Of a stretch of 64,000 nt of DNA, positions 27,785-35,787 are shown in pieces. Location: assembly GCF_025960985.1 (NCBI RefSeq), contig NZ_JAOQMX010000010.1, positions 29,696 to 93,695 on the forward strand. Reading direction: 5' to 3'. The notes below the pieces were generated by a model that worked only from the letters and a program-made list of their open reading frames with translations, had not been told where the DNA came from and ran no database searches. This DNA is from Flavobacterium psychraerolatum. GTDB lineage: Bacteria; Bacteroidota; Bacteroidia; Flavobacteriales; Flavobacteriaceae. Position numbers and translations under genes: made by a program. Position 1 is the stretch's first letter, and each line of letters starts with the position of its first letter.

Positions 27785-28138
27785 ATGGCTTACAATGAAT
27801 TGCTAGCGTTGCGAATTGAAAAATATTTATTCGAAATGCAAATTGATTTTATCGAAAAGAAAATGTTTGGAGGTATCTCCTTTATGATTGCTGATAAAAT
27901 GTGTATTGGAGTAATGAAGGATGAAATAATGCTGCGGGTGATGGAGGAGTTTTCAGAGTCCTTACTCGAAGAAAATCATGTGAAACCAATGAATTTTACA
28001 GGTAAAAGTAGTAACAGCTTTCTTTTTATTGAGCCCGAAGGATTTGCAAGCGAAACGCAATTGAAACGATGGATTGAATTAGCAATTGATTTTGGAAATA
28101 GAGGTCATGTTAAAACTAAAAAGAAGAAAAAAGAATAG
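27785..28138 (+). CDS. TfoX N-terminal domain protein
   Basis: A 117-residue cytoplasmic protein with only the TfoX/Sxy N-terminal domain: KKMFGGISFMIADKMCIGVMKDEIMLRV (about 26-53) and a later PMNFTGKSSNSFLFIEPEGFASETQLKRWIELAIDF. The lysine-rich tail KTKKKKKE suggests nucleic-acid contact. The full-length relative TfoX activates competence genes in gammaproteobacteria; single-domain versions here have no known role. It lies 59 bases after the helicase gene and 41 bases before the Sua5-family gene, in the same direction. Confidence 0.88.
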   Translation: MAYNELLALRIEKYLFEMQIDFIEKKMFGGISFMIADKMCIGVMKDEIMLRVMEEFSESLLEENHVKPMNFTGKSSNSFLFIEPEGFASETQLKRWIELAIDFGNRGHVKTKKKKKE

Positions 28139-28179
28139 TGTTTTCACTTTTATAATCGAAAACTAAAATAAAATAAATT

Positions 28180-28800
28180 ATGGCAGAATTCATAAAAATA
28201 TACGAAGACAAACCTAGCGAAGCGGCATTAGCCAAAGTAGTTAAGGTATTGCAAGCAGGAGGATTGGTGATTTACCCAACAGATACCGTTTATGGTTTGG
28301 GTTGTGATATTACCAATAGTAAAGCACTTGAAAAAATTGCAAGAATTAAGGGTGTAAAACTAGATAAAGCGAATTTTTCATTTATCTGTCATGATTTAAG
28401 CAACTTATCAGACTATGTTCGTCAAATAGATACCACAACTTTCAAGATTTTGAAAAGAGCCTTGCCGGGGCCATATACCTTTATTTTACCTGGGAATAAT
28501 AATTTGCCAAAGGAGTTTAAGAAGAAAACCACAGTAGGTATTCGTATTCCAGATAATAATATTGTTCTCGAAATTGTTCGATTACTAGGGAATCCAATTG
28601 TGACGACCTCTATTCGTGATGAAGATGATGTAATAGAGTACACTACCGATCCTGAATTAATTTTTGAAAAATGGCAAAATCTTGTCGATATAGTAGTTGA
28701 TGGTGGTTATGGCGATAATGTAGGTTCTACAATTATAGATTTGTCCGAGGATGACCCCATTGTACTTAGAGAAGGAAAAGGTAGTTTGAATATTTTGTAA
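28180..28800 (+). CDS. Sua5/YciO/YrdC-family protein (threonylcarbamoyl-AMP synthase-like)
   Basis: A 206-residue protein with the YrdC fold. It shows the lysine/threonine nucleotide-binding motif GGLVIYPTDTVYGLGCDITNSKALEKIARIKG (about 27-58), the KxR-like segment, RALPGPYTFILPGN (about 88-101), VGIRIPDNNIVLEIVRLLGNPIVTTSI and the ending STIIDLSEDDPIVLREGKGSL. The family makes threonylcarbamoyl-AMP from threonine, bicarbonate and ATP for tRNA t6A37. Length and sequence resemble the YciO-like subgroup, so whether this is the TsaC of the cell or a paralogue is unclear. Confidence 0.88.
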   Translation: MAEFIKIYEDKPSEAALAKVVKVLQAGGLVIYPTDTVYGLGCDITNSKALEKIARIKGVKLDKANFSFICHDLSNLSDYVRQIDTTTFKILKRALPGPYTFILPGNNNLPKEFKKKTTVGIRIPDNNIVLEIVRLLGNPIVTTSIRDEDDVIEYTTDPELIFEKWQNLVDIVVDGGYGDNVGSTIIDLSEDDPIVLREGKGSLNIL

Positions 28801-28840
28801 GATTGAACTACAAACATACACACATTTAAATACAATAATT

Positions 28841-28874
28841 AAAAAACTCGCAAATAGCTATTTGCGAGTTTTTT
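28841..28874 (+). terminator. intrinsic bidirectional terminator
   Basis: AAAAAACTCGCAAATA, GC, TATTTGCGAGTTTTTT: a 16-pair symmetrical hairpin between the Sua5-family gene and the convergent transporter gene. Confidence 0.9.
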
Positions 28875-28913
28875 GTATTGAATTAGTAAGGTATTATAGG
28901 TGTTACAGTTGTT

Positions 28914-30107
28914 CTAGTGTTTTACTTTGATGGTTCGTTTTCCAATTTGAAGTATAAATAAAGCAGTAATTGTTGTGGTTGTCATTATTAAAATCATTGG
29001 GATCATAGAATTAATAACAAATGTACCTACGGCAAAAGAAGCAACAGCTCCTAGCCCCAATTGAATTGCACCCATTAAGGCAGAAGCGCTTCCGGTATTT
29101 TTTGTAAAAGGAGCCAACGTTAGTCCGGCTGTATTCGGATTTGAGATCCCTAAGCACCCCAAGTACAGGAATAATAAGCCAATAGTTTCATATAGTCCAA
29201 GTAAGTTGTTAAGGGCAGTGATTAAAAAAATAAGGATAATGACAGACTGCGTAATTAATGCACTGAAGATCATTTGTTCACTTGTATATTTTCGTAGTAA
29301 GACCGAATTTAACTGGCTTGCGCCTATAAAACTGCAAGACATAAAAGCAAAAATCCATCCATACGTTTTTGCATCTACTTGAAATATATCCATAAATAAG
29401 ATAGGAGATGCTGCTACATACGTAAATAATCCAGAGAAGGAAATAGCACCTGTGAAAGCATAAGTATAAAACTGAGGCTCTTTTAATACTGACCAAAAAT
29501 TCTTTATGATTGGTTTTGGTTTTAGCGAAATAGTTGCGTCTGGAGTGTAGGTAGTTGGTAGTCCGAAATGAGAGGCAAGGAGTATGATAATTCCCAAACA
29601 CATTAAGATAACAAATACCATTTGCCAACCAAAGTTAGCAGTAACATATCCACCAACAGTTGGGGCTAGCATAGGAGATAGGCCAACAACAAGCATCAAC
29701 ATTGAAAAAACTTTAGGGATCTCTTTAACTGGAAATAAATCTCTTACCATCGATACAGAGGCAACAGTTGCAGCACAGCTTCCTATAGCTTGTATGAAAC
29801 GTAAACCGATAAAGTTATCAATATCTTTTACAAAAACACAACCTAAGGAAGCGAAGATATAAACAAGTAAACCAGTAAATAAGGGAATTTTTCTGCCATA
29901 TCGATCGAGTAATGGTCCGTACAGTAATTGCCCTGCAGAAATTCCTATAAAATAACTTGATAGAGTCATTGCAACCTTTGCTACAGTAGTGTTTAAATCG
30001 GTGGCAATCCCAGAAAAACCTGGTAAATACATGTCTATTGAGAAGGGACCCAATGCTGTAAGTAAACCTAATATTAAAATTATCTTAAAATTATTAGCCT
30101 TTATCAT
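28914..30107 (-). CDS. MFS multidrug transporter, Bcr/CflA family
   Basis: A 397-residue inner-membrane protein with about 12 hydrophobic segments. The Bcr/CflA/DHA1 features are LGLLTALGPFSIDMYLPGFSGIATDLN at the N-terminus (including the acidic residue in TM1), the motif-A region GPLLDRYGRKIPLFTGLLVYIFASLGC (about 65-91), and motif C-like GLSPMLAPTVGGYVTANFGWQMVF (about 143-166). Probably a drug:proton antiporter; the substrate is unknown. It is a single-gene unit facing the Sua5-family gene. Confidence 0.92.
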   Translation of the reverse strand: MIKANNFKIILILGLLTALGPFSIDMYLPGFSGIATDLNTTVAKVAMTLSSYFIGISAGQLLYGPLLDRYGRKIPLFTGLLVYIFASLGCVFVKDIDNFIGLRFIQAIGSCAATVASVSMVRDLFPVKEIPKVFSMLMLVVGLSPMLAPTVGGYVTANFGWQMVFVILMCLGIIILLASHFGLPTTYTPDATISLKPKPIIKNFWSVLKEPQFYTYAFTGAISFSGLFTYVAASPILFMDIFQVDAKTYGWIFAFMSCSFIGASQLNSVLLRKYTSEQMIFSALITQSVIILIFLITALNNLLGLYETIGLLFLYLGCLGISNPNTAGLTLAPFTKNTGSASALMGAIQLGLGAVASFAVGTFVINSMIPMILIMTTTTITALFILQIGKRTIKVKH

Positions 30108-30326
30108 TAAAAATATTTTTATTTGTATTTTAAAAGTTTTTTACCTTAATAATTTGTTAAAATAAAAATATACATTAAACCAATTGAACTTTCTTTATTC
30201 TAAATAGAAAATGTATTAAAAATAATTTTAATAGTTTGAAATCCAATATTTAAAGTTGTAGTCGTATACAGTTTATTTTAATTTTTTAAATTACATTTTT
30301 AAGATAAATATTCATTGGTTAGTTTG

Positions 30327-30361
30327 ACGATCTACTCTGTTTCAGTGTAGGTCGTTTTTTT
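30327..30361 (+). terminator. orphan terminator-like hairpin
   Basis: ACGATCTACTCTG pairs with CAGTGTAGGTCGT (one mismatch, one wobble) around TTT and is followed by seven T on the plus strand. No plus-strand gene lies directly upstream; the nearest plus-strand gene ends at 28800 and already has a terminator. Confidence 0.55.
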
Positions 30362-30388
30362 ATATCGTAATTGTGAAATAGTAGAGAT

Positions 30389-30420
30389 AAAAAAAGCTGT
30401 CTAAATAGACAGCTTTTTTG
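30389..30420 (-). terminator. intrinsic terminator of the KTSC gene
   Basis: AAAAAAGCTGTCTA, AA, TAGACAGCTTTTTT: symmetrical, 14 pairs, 20 bases downstream of the minus-strand gene ending at 30441. Confidence 0.85.
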
Positions 30421-30440
30421 TATAAATAAAATTTGGTATA

Positions 30441-30881
30441 CTAGTCTTGATTAATAGTTTTTCTATAAGGAAAAGCATTAAAGATGTGTCTTTTTGCAAA
30501 ACGACCTGGAGATTCAGCGTTAACCATTTTTACATAAGTAGCTTTAGGTACACTAATGTACTCATAAACGCTACCGTTTGAAAAATTGATTATTAATCTA
30601 CTTTCTGTAAATTTATAATCTGTTATCGTTGCAGTTGTAATTGTTTCTGTATATTCAGGTAAATTAGCTTTGATAGTTTCAGGATTGATACTTACTAAAA
30701 AGTGGTAAGCTTCAATGATTTTTTTACTATTTTCTTCAGCATCTTTAAGACCAGCATCATCACCTTGAAATTTATCAGGATGAGAATCTTTCATCGCATT
30801 ACGATAAATGGTTTTAAGTTCTTTTAATTGTACTGTCTTATCTACACTTAGTAGTTTGCGGAATTCAACTATTTTTTTCAT
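30441..30881 (-). CDS. J-domain plus KTSC-domain protein
   Basis: A 146-residue protein. The N-terminal half is a J-domain-like unit with the HPD tripeptide in KTIYRNAMKDSHPDKFQGDD (HPD near residue 35) and a following helix ENSKKIIEAYHFLVSINP, which would stimulate an Hsp70 ATPase. The C-terminal half (about 85-142) is a KTSC domain: ITDYKFTESRLIINFSNGSVYEYISVPKATYVKMVNAESPGRFAKRHIFNAFPYRKT. KTSC is a small domain thought to bind nucleic acid or act in RNA-related complexes. The fusion suggests a chaperone-linked role, but this is inference. Confidence 0.85.
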   Translation of the reverse strand: MKKIVEFRKLLSVDKTVQLKELKTIYRNAMKDSHPDKFQGDDAGLKDAEENSKKIIEAYHFLVSINPETIKANLPEYTETITTATITDYKFTESRLIINFSNGSVYEYISVPKATYVKMVNAESPGRFAKRHIFNAFPYRKTINQD

Positions 30882-30952
30882 AAATTATGGTAACTGCTTG
30901 TCTTTTAATATGTAATTGTTTTCATTATATTTTCTAAATCAACAATTTTTTG

Positions 30953-30960
30953 CAAAGGTA
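30953..30960 (-). promoter_or_regulatory. TACCTTTG promoter box for the J/KTSC gene
   Basis: On the minus strand TACCTTTG (30960-30953) matches TAnnTTTG, with a predicted leader of about 65 bases. No good TTG lies upstream. Confidence 0.45.
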
Positions 30961-31033
30961 CACTTTTTTTTCACTAATTAGATGTGTTCTAAAAAATATT
31001 AAAAAGAGTTTTACATTTAATAGTTATAGCTGC

Positions 31034-31261
31034 TTATTTATTTTCTGGTTTATTATTAGCCTTATCAAAGTTTTTAGACTTTTTTGGATATTTGTTGTGG
31101 CTGATGTCACTTGGGTTTTCTATGATCGTTTTGATAGTAACCATATCACCCACAACGTGTTTCGCAACTACCATTTGGTAATCTAAGAGGTAATCACCAC
31201 AAAAAAAATTGTTATTTTCGTCTTTTTCAATTACACCTGTATAAACTCCTTTTTGTAGCAT
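31034..31261 (-). CDS. small hypothetical protein
   Basis: A 75-residue soluble protein, MLQKGVYTGVIEKDENNNFFCGDYLLDYQ..., with a beta-rich first two thirds (HVVGDMVTIKTIIENPSD) and a basic C-terminal tail (NKYPKKSKNFDKANNKPENK). I do not recognise a family. The clean start, a promoter box at 31311-31304 and coding-like composition support it as a real gene. It is a single-gene unit. Confidence 0.65.
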   Translation of the reverse strand: MLQKGVYTGVIEKDENNNFFCGDYLLDYQMVVAKHVVGDMVTIKTIIENPSDISHNKYPKKSKNFDKANNKPENK

Positions 31262-31303
31262 TTTTTCTTTCTTTTGTTTTTTAATCTAAAATAAAATTGT
31301 GTG

Positions 31304-31311
31304 CAAAGATA
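31304..31311 (-). promoter_or_regulatory. TATCTTTG promoter box for the 75-residue protein gene
   Basis: The minus-strand reading TATCTTTG (31311-31304) fits TAnnTTTG and lies 43 bases before the ATG at 31261. Confidence 0.45.
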
Positions 31312-31417
31312 GTTAATATTAAGAAGTAATAGCATTTAGTTTTTTGAATTTGCTTTAAATTAAGTGTAGATCACAGGAAGCACGACTGTCTTTTGTTCAA
31401 TCTTATTATATTTGTAC

Positions 31418-31966
31418 ATGGAAAAAAACATTAGACCTAGTCCCAATTCATTCAAAAATACTTTTTGCATCTTTAATGAAATGGATATTAAAGTACTTGA
31501 AGGCTTGAAAATACAATTTGAAAGTAAAGCGGGGAGTACTTATTATTACACCAATAAAGGGATGTATCGATATTCTAATCATTGGGGAAGATTGGCAAAT
31601 AGTAAGTGGAGACTTGTTGCTAATGAATTAGTTACCGATAATAAAAAGAAATTAGGTTTTGCTCTTTGGGAGTGTTTTTATCCTGATAATGCAGTAGAGG
31701 AGTTGTATTTTATTGAAGTAGACTATGGGAGTAATACGGTTAATTATCAGCACAAATATAGCCCTACTTATGATGGTCAAGCCATTTTGAGGACCAGTTT
31801 TGAAACTACCAAAAAAATTAAGCAAATTCGCAACCTACAGCAGCTTACCTCTTGGGCTAAATACTTTGATTGTGATGATTTGGATATTTTGCGCAAACAA
31901 ATAATTGAGCCATTGGTATATTCTAATAAATCATTGGAACAAATAAAAAGTGAATTATTAAAATAG
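31418..31966 (+). CDS. conserved-looking hypothetical protein
   Basis: An 182-residue soluble protein from the ATG at 31418 (MEKNIRPSPNSFKNTFCIFNEMDIKVLEGLKIQFESKAGS); an alternative upstream TTG at 31412 is unlikely. It is rich in aromatic residues, including TYYYTNKGMYRYSNHWGRLANSKWRLV (about 44-70). The C-terminus is helical (LTSWAKYFDCDDLDILRKQIIEPLVYSNKSLEQIKSELLK). No family is recognised. A TATATTTG box ends four bases before the ATG, so the mRNA is predicted to be leaderless or nearly so. It is convergent with the receiver protein gene; only ten bases separate the stops. Confidence 0.65.
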   Translation: MEKNIRPSPNSFKNTFCIFNEMDIKVLEGLKIQFESKAGSTYYYTNKGMYRYSNHWGRLANSKWRLVANELVTDNKKKLGFALWECFYPDNAVEELYFIEVDYGSNTVNYQHKYSPTYDGQAILRTSFETTKKIKQIRNLQQLTSWAKYFDCDDLDILRKQIIEPLVYSNKSLEQIKSELLK

Positions 31967-31976
31967 ATAGATTGTA

Positions 31977-32369
31977 CTAACTATTAGCTATGAAAATTAA
32001 ATCTTTCATTTTGATGGGTTTTGACATATAGCCTAGAATGCTTTTATTGTCTTTTGCTTTTTCTTTATCCTCTACTGCGATGGAGGAACTTGAAATATAA
32101 ATTAAAATAGCATTTTTTTGAGAATTATTAATTTGCTTTAATTCTTCCATAAAAGACCAACCATCCATAACAGGCATTTCTATATCTAGGAGTATAATTT
32201 CTGGAATATTATTATTTAGCTTTAATGCTTTTTTGAGCGCATCGATGGCTTGTTTTCCATTTGTAAAAGGGACTATTGTTGAGAATAGATCTGATTTATC
32301 AATTATTTTTTTCATAATTATTTGATAAATTGGATCATCATCAACTACCCATATAGATTTTTTCTTCAT
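31977..32369 (-). CDS. single-domain response regulator
   Basis: A 130-residue CheY-like receiver with no output domain. The acidic pair is in IWVVDDDPIYQ near residues 8-11, the phosphoacceptor aspartate in EIILLDIEMPVMDGWSF near residue 62, the conserved serine/threonine position in IYISSSS near 91 and the lysine in GYMSKPIK near 117. It overlaps the upstream histidine kinase gene by four bases (ATGA), so the two are translated together and probably form a phosphorelay. Without an output domain it likely passes the phosphoryl group on or acts by protein contact. Confidence 0.93.
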   Translation of the reverse strand: MKKKSIWVVDDDPIYQIIMKKIIDKSDLFSTIVPFTNGKQAIDALKKALKLNNNIPEIILLDIEMPVMDGWSFMEELKQINNSQKNAILIYISSSSIAVEDKEKAKDNKSILGYMSKPIKMKDLIFIANS

Positions 32370-34735
32370 GAAATATAAATTTTAAATGTTGTCCCAACAT
32401 TGGGTTTACTTTCAATACTAATCTTTCCACCCATTGCTTCTATTTGGTTTTTGGTAATAAATAACCCAATTCCTTTGGATTCAGGGTTATTGCTAAATGT
32501 TTTATACATACCAAAAATTTTATCACCGTGTTTTACTAAATCAATACCTATTCCATTATCTGTAATAGTTAATATTTTAAAATTATTCTCTGTAGTTATT
32601 GAAATTGATATTTCAGGTACTCTTTCGGGGTGACTGTAACGTATTGCATTAGAAATTAAATTGTACAAAATGCTTTCAAAATATGCCGGATTATAAATTA
32701 ATTCTATATCGTTTGCTACTGTCGTAATTATAATTGCTTTTTTTGATTTAATTTTGTCTGAAAGTATCACAAGAGTGTTATTAATATACTCGCTTAGATT
32801 AATGTTTTCAACGACTAAACCTAAATTGGATTGTATATTAACAACTTCATTTAGATTTTCTAAGGTTTCGTTTAATGCATTTGATACATTTTTAAGCAAT
32901 TGAACATATTCTTGTGTTTCTTCTTCACTATCAGAAGTCTCTATTAAATCGGTTAAAGATGTTATGTTGCTTGTATGAGATCTTAAATTATGTGAGACAA
33001 TATAAGAAAAATTCAGCAATCTTTTATTTTGTTCCGTTACTAATTCAAAAGAGTTATTTAATTCAGTTTGAATTTCTTTTGTTTTAGTAATATTAATCAT
33101 AATTCCGCGAAGAGAAATAGCTTCATCGTTTTTACGTATTATATTTATAATATCTCTCAGCCATACTATAGATCCATCTTTTGCAATCATTCGATATTCA
33201 AAATCATGATCTTCATATTTTTTTATCTTTTCATTACAGTAGTTGATGGTTCTTGATAAATCATCAGGGTGTATATGGTCCTGCCAGAAATTGGGGGTAG
33301 ATAACCATTCACGTGAAGTATAGCCTAGAATTGCTTCAACTTTTTTGCTTATAAAACTAAAAACAAATGTTTTAGCATCGCATTCCCAAACAATACCATC
33401 AATTGTATTGATCAGTGACTCAATCTTTTTTTGGTATTCTTTTGAATTTTGTTCTGCGGTCTTTCTTTTGGTTATATTTTCTATGATAGAAATATAACTT
33501 GAACTTTTCCCAGAAATAGTTATTAAATGAGATACAGTCAATTTTACCCAAATAACTTTTCCGTTTTTTTTGAAATACCTCTTTTCAATAGAGTATTTAT
33601 TTATAATTCCATCTTTTAGTTTTCGGAGATACTGTAAATCGTTTTCCAAGTCTTCAGGATGAGTTATTTCCATGAAACTTTTCGTTTTCATTTCCGTAGG
33701 GGAGTACCCTAGTAATTTGCAAAACTTCCCATTAATAGCGATGAACTTTCCGTTCAATTTATTGATATTTGCTATTCCTACAGCAGCTTGATCAAAAAAA
33801 GATTTGAATTTTAATTCACTATTAAGTAGATTATTTGCTTGTTCTTCTAATATTACTCGTAGCTCGGCAGGTTTTTTTAGAACGGAAGTTGTACCAATCC
33901 CAATGAGTACTGATAAAATAAAACCAAAGGTAGCTATAATTATAATTTTGGAATCAATATTTATTATAGGGTCTTTGTTAATAAGATACAGTGTCCAATC
34001 TCCATCTGTAATTGTAGTAGAGACATAATTTAAATTTGAGAAATTAAAAGAGCCATTCAAAAAAAAAATTTCAAGGTTAGTGTTAGGGTCCTTCTTTGAA
34101 AGTTGGAGGTAAAATCTTGAATCTGCTATTGTGTGTTTTTCGAAAAAGCTCACCAATTTTTCAAGTCTAATTGTGACAGCTGAAAAACCCCAGAATTTAT
34201 TATTGTTGTAAACAGGTAACCGCCCTACAATTCCTTTTCCACCTTGTAATAAATCAAAAGGGCCTGCAAAATACATTTTTTGAGTTTCAATAGATTTTAA
34301 AGCTTCTTTTTGATGCATTTTTGAGTTTAAAATATCAAAACCAATAGCTGCTTTGTTTGGTGTATATGGATAAACATAAGTTATAACACCATTTGGTACT
34401 AGTTGTACGCAGCTAATATTTGGGTTAGATTCAACTAATTTTTTCGATATGGCATTGAAATTTATGGGAAAACCTTGGTCATTAATTGTTAATGCAAGGG
34501 TCAAGGCAGTTATGTAACTATTTTTTAGAGTTTTTTCTATATCTTGTTGAATAACTTTCAAATCGTTATTCATTTCATCTTTTTTTTCTTTTTCTGAAAT
34601 AAAATATTGTTGAGTTACTATATAGGAAAGTAGTATGCTGAGGCATAAAAAAACTAATAAACCGATGGATCTCGGTTTATTAAAGCGATTTATATATGAT
34701 ACTACTTTATTTGTTAAATTAATATTATTCTTCAA
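32366..34735 (-). CDS. CHASE/PAS sensor histidine kinase
   Basis: A 789-residue inner-membrane sensor kinase. TM1 is near residues 24-43. A periplasmic CHASE domain follows, with PNISCVQLVPNGVITYVYPYTPNKAAIGFDIL near 95-126. TM2 is near 256-276, and two PAS domains follow (about 300-420, FKSFFDQAAVGIANINKLNGKFIAINGKFCKLLGYS; about 435-555, with PAC ending GIMINITKTKE). The HisKA phosphoacceptor is in FSYIVSHNLRSHTSNITSL near 580. A full HATPase domain has NLISNAIRYSH (N box), TDNGIGIDL (G1) and SKGIGLFITKNQIEAMGG (G2). CHASE domains sense small extracellular ligands; the ligand here is unknown. Confidence 0.93.
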   Translation of the reverse strand: MKNNINLTNKVVSYINRFNKPRSIGLLVFLCLSILLSYIVTQQYFISEKEKKDEMNNDLKVIQQDIEKTLKNSYITALTLALTINDQGFPINFNAISKKLVESNPNISCVQLVPNGVITYVYPYTPNKAAIGFDILNSKMHQKEALKSIETQKMYFAGPFDLLQGGKGIVGRLPVYNNNKFWGFSAVTIRLEKLVSFFEKHTIADSRFYLQLSKKDPNTNLEIFFLNGSFNFSNLNYVSTTITDGDWTLYLINKDPIINIDSKIIIIATFGFILSVLIGIGTTSVLKKPAELRVILEEQANNLLNSELKFKSFFDQAAVGIANINKLNGKFIAINGKFCKLLGYSPTEMKTKSFMEITHPEDLENDLQYLRKLKDGIINKYSIEKRYFKKNGKVIWVKLTVSHLITISGKSSSYISIIENITKRKTAEQNSKEYQKKIESLINTIDGIVWECDAKTFVFSFISKKVEAILGYTSREWLSTPNFWQDHIHPDDLSRTINYCNEKIKKYEDHDFEYRMIAKDGSIVWLRDIINIIRKNDEAISLRGIMINITKTKEIQTELNNSFELVTEQNKRLLNFSYIVSHNLRSHTSNITSLTDLIETSDSEEETQEYVQLLKNVSNALNETLENLNEVVNIQSNLGLVVENINLSEYINNTLVILSDKIKSKKAIIITTVANDIELIYNPAYFESILYNLISNAIRYSHPERVPEISISITTENNFKILTITDNGIGIDLVKHGDKIFGMYKTFSNNPESKGIGLFITKNQIEAMGGKISIESKPNVGTTFKIYIS

Positions 34736-34793
34736 TATTCGATATTTGCTGGTTAAGACTTTTAAATTGATTTCTATTGAAAATTATTACTGA

Positions 34794-34801
34794 CAAATAT
34801 A
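34794..34801 (-). promoter_or_regulatory. TATATTTG promoter box of the kinase-receiver operon
   Basis: The minus-strand reading TATATTTG (34801-34794) lies 58 bases before the ATG at 34735; no clear TTG at the usual distance. Confidence 0.45.
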
Positions 34802-34886
34802 CATTTTTATCTATATTTTAAAAGAGTAAAGGACAATTATATATGCTGGATTTGATTATAAAAATTTTTCAGAAATTGTTTTAGAA

Positions 34887-34918
34887 TTTGAGATTACTTT
34901 AATTTTAAGTTATATTTG
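34887..34918 (+). promoter_or_regulatory. promoter of the small-protein operon
   Basis: TTTG (34887-34890), 20 bases, TATATTTG (34911-34918): a full match to the Bacteroidota promoter, just before the 51-residue gene at 34933. Confidence 0.7.
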
Positions 34919-34932
34919 AACAATTATAAAAA

Positions 34933-35088
34933 ATGATTATGGGAAGGAATAACGATAGGAATATTAAAAAACACAATGATAAATTACACAAAGCACAGGA
35001 TAAAGCGAAGAAAGCTGTAATTGATCGTAAAGAACAGTTAAAAGAGATCACCAAAAAATATAATGAAAGTAAAGCTGCTAAAGAGTAG
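34933..35088 (+). CDS. 51-residue lysine-rich helical protein
   Basis: An open frame from ATG at 34933 (alternative ATG at 34939) to TAG at 35088: MIMGRNNDRNIKKHNDKLHK, continuing with QDKAKKAVIDRKEQLKEITK and ending SKAAKE. It is about one third Lys/Arg with regularly spaced charges, predicting one long amphipathic or charged helix. It has a strong promoter directly upstream and a 14-base gap to the next gene, which argue that it is real despite its size. Function unknown; nucleic-acid or ribosome contact would fit the charge but is only a guess. Confidence 0.65.
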   Translation: MIMGRNNDRNIKKHNDKLHKAQDKAKKAVIDRKEQLKEITKKYNESKAAKE

Positions 35089-35102
35089 TATATTAAATAG
35101 AT

Positions 35103-35330
35103 ATGGAAAATAATAAATTTGCCGAAATAAAATTTAGTGTGCAAGAAGTCATTGATTTGATGGCTAGTAATAATACCATAGAAGCAGGGAATAAATTAAT
35201 AGTCATAAGTGAAAAACTAGATGAGTTGCTTGATTTTGCAGAAGAAGATGAAGATTTAATTGAAGTAAGTAAATATCAAGTGTTATTGAATCAATTATTT
35301 TTGAAAATCAATCCTACGGTTGAAGATTAA
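35103..35330 (+). CDS. 75-residue acidic hypothetical protein
   Basis: A small soluble helical protein: MENNKFAEIKFSVQEVIDLM...SEKLDELLDFAEEDEDLIEVSKYQ. It is strongly acidic in the middle (about residues 35-50), in contrast to the basic protein encoded just upstream. It is 14 bases after that gene and 17 bases before the YchJ-like gene, so the three form one operon. No family is recognised. Confidence 0.65.
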   Translation: MENNKFAEIKFSVQEVIDLMASNNTIEAGNKLIVISEKLDELLDFAEEDEDLIEVSKYQVLLNQLFLKINPTVED

Positions 35331-35347
35331 TCCAAAAGGAATCTATA

Positions 35348-35728
35348 ATGCATAACGTTAATTGTTACTGTTGCTCAGGAAAGTTGTTTGAAGACTGTTG
35401 CAATCTTTTATTATGTGGAATAATAGGTGCGTCAACGGCTGAAGAATTAATGCGGTCAAGGTATTCGGCTTTTGCTACGCAGCATGCTGATTACCTAATG
35501 AGAACCACCCATTTTTCTACTAGAAAGAACCATAATAGCGATGATATAATGGAATGGTCAGTGTCAAATAAATGGCTACAATTGGAAGTCTTAAATGCTT
35601 CTGAGACAAGAGTGGAATTTAAAGCGCATTATCAAGATACAGCGGGTGAAAAATATGTTCATCACGAATTTTCAACTTTTAAAAAAGAGGATGGAAATTG
35701 GTTTTATGTTGATGGGCTTTTTTTGTAA
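35348..35728 (+). CDS. YchJ-like protein with SEC-C-type zinc motif
   Basis: A 126-residue protein. The N-terminal cysteine cluster NCYCCSGKLFEDCCNLLL (about 5-22) resembles the SEC-C zinc-binding motif, with CYC in place of the usual CxC spacing. It is followed by the YchJ/UPF0225 pattern TAEELMRSRYSAFATQHADYLMRTTH (about 31-56), WLQLEVLNASETRVEFKAHYQDTAGEKYVHHEFSTFKKEDGNWFYVDG. A second SEC-C motif found at the C-terminus of longer YchJ proteins is absent here. Last gene of a three-gene operon; function unknown. Confidence 0.87.
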   Translation: MHNVNCYCCSGKLFEDCCNLLLCGIIGASTAEELMRSRYSAFATQHADYLMRTTHFSTRKNHNSDDIMEWSVSNKWLQLEVLNASETRVEFKAHYQDTAGEKYVHHEFSTFKKEDGNWFYVDGLFL

Positions 35729-35742
35729 TAAAAGTGCTGTAT

Positions 35743-35787
35743 AATAACAAAGGGGGTTAGATACTGCTATCTAACCCCTTTGTTATT
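35743..35787 (+). terminator. long bidirectional terminator hairpin
   Basis: AATAACAAAGGGGGTTAGATA pairs with TATCTAACCCCTTTGTTATT (one bulged G) around CTGC: about 20 pairs. It serves both the YchJ operon and the convergent GYF_2 gene, whose stop codon lies in it. Confidence 0.85.

Larger units (their letters stand above)
30108..30440. other. 333-base gap with two terminator-like hairpins
   Basis: There is no open frame of note. Besides the hairpin at 30389-30420 there is a second one at 30327-30361. Otherwise the stretch is AT-rich and probably contains the promoter of the minus-strand transporter, although I see no exact TAnnTTTG match for it. Confidence 0.5.
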
